DNA from: a virus
IMG/VR virus record: IMGVR_UViG_3300021961_000537
Coordinates: 1 to 26,561 of that record
Length of the DNA: 26,561 bases
Strand: one strand, 5' to 3'
Both the position numbers and the translations under genes were made by a program. The stretch's first letter is position 1. Every line of letters starts with the position of its first letter. Shown one piece after another: positions 23,843 through 26,561 of this stretch. Under the pieces are notes generated by a model. That model did not search any database, was not told the origin of the DNA, and saw nothing but the letters and a program-made list of their open reading frames with translations.

Positions 23843-24415
23843 ATGGCTAATCCATTTGAAAACATAAGAGCACAAGCAGGCGACCAGGACAGATCGTTTA
23901 ACTGGTATATGCGTGCCGTCAAAAAAATGGGCAGTGACCTAAAAACCTATAATGCTGTTAGTAGAACTGATATAGGTGAGTTTGAAAGTACCATCGAACC
24001 TGGCAATATGTATATGTTTGTATACGATCCGAAGTTAAAAGACTCACTGCCTTATTACGATACTTTTCCTTTGGTTATGCCTTTCAATACTACTAATAAT
24101 GGTTTTATAGGACTTAACTTACATTATCTAGCTCCTTTAGCTAGAGCGGCCTTATTAGGAAAACTGTTAGACTATACCGACAGTGATATTACGTCAACAA
24201 GTAAATTTCAAATTAGTTGGAGTGTATTAAATAATTTCTCTAGGTTTCCTCAGGTTAAACCTTCTGTTAAAAAATATATAACATCTAATGTGAATTCTAG
24301 ATTATTAAAAATAGACCCCGAACATTGGAAGGCGGCAATATTTTTGCCGACTCAGAATTTTGTTGGTGCTAGTACAAGAACAGTCCACGAAACCAGTAAT
24401 AGGATGATGCGTTAA
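23843..24415 (+). CDS. Conserved T4-like phage structural protein, unassigned
   Basis: This is a 190-residue protein: 'RSFNWYMRAVKKMGSDLKTY' near the start, 'EPGNMYMFVYDPKLKDSLPY' (about 52-71), then 'FPLVMPF' and 'GFIGLNLHYLAPLARAALLG' (about 87-106). The 'MYMF.YDPK…LPYYD.FPLV…GFLGLNLHYL' pattern is familiar from structural proteins of T4-like and jumbo myoviruses, but I cannot tie it to a T4 gene with confidence. The position before a tube-like gene and gp26 suggests a tail or baseplate part. Its stop overlaps the next start (TAATG). Confidence 0.75.
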   Translation: MANPFENIRAQAGDQDRSFNWYMRAVKKMGSDLKTYNAVSRTDIGEFESTIEPGNMYMFVYDPKLKDSLPYYDTFPLVMPFNTTNNGFIGLNLHYLAPLARAALLGKLLDYTDSDITSTSKFQISWSVLNNFSRFPQVKPSVKKYITSNVNSRLLKIDPEHWKAAIFLPTQNFVGASTRTVHETSNRMMR

Positions 24416-24948
24416 TGGCAGAATCATACAACAAGTTTGAGAATTTTTTATCCACAGTCAGGACACAATTTCTACCTAGAAGTGAACGGTTTGAAGTTGC
24501 TTTTTTTGGACCTGAAGGTGTAGATAAAGTATTTGAAAAAAGTCTTTCACTATATTGTGAAGAAGCACAAATCCCAGGGTTAGCGGCTACTAATGTTCCT
24601 ATAAAAATAGGACCATGGACTGAACACAGAACACAAAACGTAGAATTCATAACAACAGACATGACCTTTAGTTTTATTGTAGATCAGAACTGGAAAGGTA
24701 GGCAGTATTTTGATACCTGGATAGGATTGACCGCAGACTTTACATCTAAAGAAGTAGGATTCTATGATTTAACAAAAGGTAAAATAGAAATCAAGTCCTT
24801 AGACTTAAATGACCAAGTTTTGGCAGAATGGACTTTACATGACGTTCTGCCCAAAGTAATAAATTTAGTACCAGTTGCTTGGGGAAACATAGGCGTGATG
24901 AGAATGAATGTCACGGTGTCTGCAAGACGATGGGAAAAAACAATATAA
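24415..24948 (+). CDS. Tail-tube-fold protein, likely gp54-like tube initiator
   Basis: This is a 177-residue protein of the gp19-like tube fold: 'RSERFEVAFFGPEGVDKVFE' (about 22-41), 'LYCEEAQIPG' (about 46-55), 'TTDMTFSFIVDQNWKGRQYF' and 'FDTWIG' are the standard strand-loop-helix elements, followed by 'KGKIEIKSLD' and 'GNIGVMRMNVTVSARRW'. The main tube protein gp19 normally lies beside the sheath gene gp18, so this tube-like copy beside gp26 is more likely gp54, the initiator at the baseplate, although it is shorter than T4 gp54 (320). gp19 itself remains possible. The start overlaps the previous stop (TAATG). Confidence 0.75.
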   Translation: MAESYNKFENFLSTVRTQFLPRSERFEVAFFGPEGVDKVFEKSLSLYCEEAQIPGLAATNVPIKIGPWTEHRTQNVEFITTDMTFSFIVDQNWKGRQYFDTWIGLTADFTSKEVGFYDLTKGKIEIKSLDLNDQVLAEWTLHDVLPKVINLVPVAWGNIGVMRMNVTVSARRWEKTI

Positions 24949-24961
24949 TTAGGAGATTGTT

Positions 24962-25654
24962 ATGGCGTTACCGAAAATTGATGTGCCTACATTTATGGTA
25001 GAAGTTCCTGGAATGAAAGGATCCGTAAAGTGTAGACCCTTCTTAGTTAAAGAAGAAAAGTTATTGTTACTTGCAAATGAATCAGATGTATTTAAAGACA
25101 AAATAAATGCCTGCATACAAGTTTTACAGAACTGTGTATATGACAAAATTGATATTGATGAATTACCGATGTATCAATTACAGTGGTTGTTTTTAAAAAT
25201 AAAAGCAAAGTCAGTGGGCAATGTTATTAATTTTAATTTAACCTGTGGTGAGTGTGAGGGCAAGCGTCCTTACGACATGGCATTAGATGATTTTGAAATT
25301 ATAGGTGAGGTAAATTCTCCCACAAAATTATTTAAAGTTAATGATGAAGTTAGTATTAGATTTAAATATCCTTCTGCTAAGGTTCAATCTTACGCAGACG
25401 AATTATCAGATGTTGAAATGTTAATCAATAGTATTGATAAGGTATATTCGGGTGAAGAGGCATTAGATCCTTCACAAGAAACCATTGAAGAAATGACACA
25501 GTTTGTAGAGAGTTTACCCTTAACTACTGTGGAAGAAGTAGAGGAATACTTGTTATCCATGCCTTATTTGGTACACAAGTATGAATATGATTGTAAAAAA
25601 TGTAATAAACATAACTTTGTAGCTATTAGCGGGTACGAAAGTTTTTTCGACTAA
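24962..25654 (+). CDS. 26: gp26 baseplate/tail assembly protein (0-frame product)
   Basis: This is a 230-residue protein with an AGGAG Shine-Dalgarno. It has the T4_baseplate (gp26) pattern: 'GSVKCRPFLVKEEKLLLLA' (about 20-38), 'NACIQVLQNCVYDKIDIDEL' (about 48-67), 'YQLQWLFLKIKAKSVG', then 'LTCGEC' and near the C-terminus 'YDCKKCN', giving a CxxC pair that could bind a metal. In T4, gp26 acts in hub assembly. The gene ends 'GYESFFD' with a T TTT TTC heptamer two codons before the stop, and a -1 frame ORF continues; so this may be the upstream half of a G/GT-type chaperone pair. It lies between a tube-like gene and a tape-measure-position gene. Confidence 0.85.
   Translation: MALPKIDVPTFMVEVPGMKGSVKCRPFLVKEEKLLLLANESDVFKDKINACIQVLQNCVYDKIDIDELPMYQLQWLFLKIKAKSVGNVINFNLTCGECEGKRPYDMALDDFEIIGEVNSPTKLFKVNDEVSIRFKYPSAKVQSYADELSDVEMLINSIDKVYSGEEALDPSQETIEEMTQFVESLPLTTVEEVEEYLLSMPYLVHKYEYDCKKCNKHNFVAISGYESFFD
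25642..25648 (+). promoter_or_regulatory. Putative -1 ribosomal frameshift site, T TTT TTC
   Basis: In the gp26 frame the codons read AGT TTT TTC GAC TAA. The heptamer T TTT TTC matches X XXY YYZ with X=Y=T, Z=C. A -1 slip continues at CGA (25648) into a 58-codon open frame. A weak hairpin (TTCTC 25659-25663 with GAGAA 25675-25679) lies about 10 bases downstream. Confidence 0.6.
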
Positions 25655-25824
25655 CTCTTTCTCAGGATACATTAGAGAATTTTTATAGAACAAATTTTCT
25701 AATGATGCAAGAACATCATTATAGTTTGACAGAATTGGAAAACATGATACCTTGGGAAAGAGAAGTTTATATAGGAATGCTTGTAACTCATTTAAAGAAA
25801 AAGGCCGAGAATAAGAAAAAATGA
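25648..25824 (+). CDS. -1 frame extension of gp26 (gp51-position/gpT-like domain)
   Basis: This is a 58-codon frame, read after a -1 slip, beginning 'RLTLSQDTLENFYRTNFLMM' and ending 'THLKKKAENKKK'. The core 'HHYSLTELENMIPWEREVYI' resembles the short downstream domain of tail assembly chaperones and matches small marine T4-like proteins. Fusion to gp26 would give about 287 residues. An independent start is poor: the first ATG (25702) leaves only 40 residues and has no Shine-Dalgarno, while the open frame runs back into gp26. The stop TGA overlaps the ATG of the next gene. If not made by frameshift, a non-ATG start would be needed. Confidence 0.65.
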   Translation, partial: RLTLSQDTLENFYRTNFLMMQEHHYSLTELENMIPWEREVYIGMLVTHLKKKAENKKK

Positions 25825-26561
25825 TTAGAGTAGAAGGCAGAAACATATCGGATCCAAATTTCAGTGGGTCTAATGTTAGAGACATGGGTACTGGAAGGCT
25901 TAGTAGCGAAATTGCTGAAAAGTTATCTAAAAGCCTAAGAGCTAGCATGGAACAATCATCTAGTAGAGATTTCAAGACTACTAGAATTTCTGCCGCCACC
26001 GCATCTTTCGGTAAAGGTTTGGGCGAGAATACTCTAGAACTTCAGAAACTAATTTCAAATCAAACGGAAGAGTTTACTAAAAACTTTAACGAATTAATAG
26101 ACTCCTTTAAGAAAAACGATCCAACAACAGTTCTAAAAAGTATTGAAAAAACTTTAAAGACATTAGACGAAGATACTGCCAAACAGCTTGAAGAAAAATT
26201 AAATTTAAAAGAAATAAAAAAGAGTTTAGTTGGCGGCGCTACTATTAAAGAAAAATTTAATAAGTTCATGGGTGCAGATTCTGATAAAGGCCCCATAGAA
26301 GGAATCAAACAAGTATTCGCTGAACCAGAAAGATTGTTTGGTGCCAAGAGAGGAGTCTTAGGAACAGGGTTGTTTTCAGGCGGTGAAGAAGGCATAGACA
26401 GACAAGCTGCTCGTCTAATGGGCGCAGACAATGTAAAAGATCAAGCCAGCAATTTATCTGAAATAAGTCTAAGTGAAAACAATAAAGATTCTAAAAAAGA
26501 AAAAGGCAAAAAAGAAAAAGGCAAAAAAGATTCTAGCCCTAACTCAGGCATTGACAGAAAT
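25821..26561 (+). CDS. Start of tape-measure/gp29-position protein (partial)
   Basis: The gene starts with an ATGA overlap on the frameshift frame and is open to the window edge (247 residues). The sequence is helical, charged and repetitive: 'EFTKNFNELIDSFKKNDPTT' (about 78-97), 'LKTLDEDTAKQLEEKLNLKE' and a Lys-rich 'KKEKGKKEKGKKD' near the end, with an Ala/Gly patch between. It follows a chaperone-like pair, as tape measure genes do in tailed phages. T4 has gp29 as tape measure near gp26/gp51, but I see no sequence match to it by eye, so the name is inferred from position. Confidence 0.6.
   Translation, partial: MIRVEGRNISDPNFSGSNVRDMGTGRLSSEIAEKLSKSLRASMEQSSSRDFKTTRISAATASFGKGLGENTLELQKLISNQTEEFTKNFNELIDSFKKNDPTTVLKSIEKTLKTLDEDTAKQLEEKLNLKEIKKSLVGGATIKEKFNKFMGADSDKGPIEGIKQVFAEPERLFGAKRGVLGTGLFSGGEEGIDRQAARLMGADNVKDQASNLSEISLSENNKDSKKEKGKKEKGKKDSSPNSGIDRN

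Noticed and set aside
25702-25824. Independent 40-codon gene starting at the ATG at 25702
   Set aside because: No Shine-Dalgarno before it, and the frame stays open back to the slippery site; frameshift expression explains it better, though this cannot be excluded.
25553-25999. 148-codon minus-strand ORF across the gp26 end
   Set aside because: It lies antisense to gp26, the frameshift extension and the next gene; it shows no family features.
26060-26431. 123-codon minus-strand ORF near the right edge
   Set aside because: Antisense shadow of the tape-measure-position gene, caused by its Lys/Asn-rich codons.

Overview
The window looks like part of the late structural-gene region of an AT-rich, T4-like marine myovirus of the cyanophage/pelagiphage type. 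The evidence is a near-complete set of T4-type baseplate genes in conserved order (gp48, gp53, a gp27-like hub, gp5, gp25, gp6, gp7, gp8, then gp4 and gp26), several exact TATAAATA late-promoter boxes, and tight gene packing with ATGA or TAATG overlaps. No tRNA, rRNA, CRISPR, insertion sequence, integrase or attachment site was seen, and there is no gene-free stretch longer than about 60 bases. The host cannot be read from the sequence.

Leftward block (minus strand, 21649 down to 1). From a divergent promoter region at about 21650-21704, the genes run: a coiled-coil tail-fibre-like protein; a very unusual Thr/Asn/Ser-rich protein with a Cys-rich core; a possible fibre-assembly protein; a KPHP-motif protein resembling GT-B glycan enzymes; and a small zinc-ribbon protein. 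A second late promoter then precedes the baseplate run: gp48 (tube cap), gp53 (wedge), gp27-like hub, gp5 (hub spike without a lysozyme domain), an unassigned structural protein, gp25, gp6, gp7, a small structural protein, gp8, and an open-ended protein of more than 1970 residues that sits where gp9/gp10 lie in T4. Two wedge proteins (gp7, gp8) and the giant protein carry the same GxGY-type beta repeats.

Rightward block (plus strand, 21705 to 26561). gp4 (head completion), a radical SAM/SPASM enzyme and an unrecognised 241-residue protein are linked by 4-base ATGA overlaps. A late promoter overlapping the stop of the third gene leads into an unassigned structural protein, a tail-tube-fold protein (gp54/gp19-like), gp26, and the start of a long protein in the tape-measure position.

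The most interesting points are: (1) a T TTT TTC slippery heptamer two codons before the gp26 stop, followed in the -1 frame by a 58-codon extension with no good start of its own, which gives a lambda G/GT-like chaperone arrangement between a tube-like gene and a tape-measure-position gene; (2) two genes (gp25 and the 190-residue gene) whose ATG lies exactly 5 nt after TATAAATA and that lack a Shine-Dalgarno sequence, predicting leaderless late mRNAs; (3) a radical SAM/SPASM enzyme coupled to gp4; and (4) the Thr/Asn/Cys-rich protein beside a KPHP glycan-enzyme-like gene.
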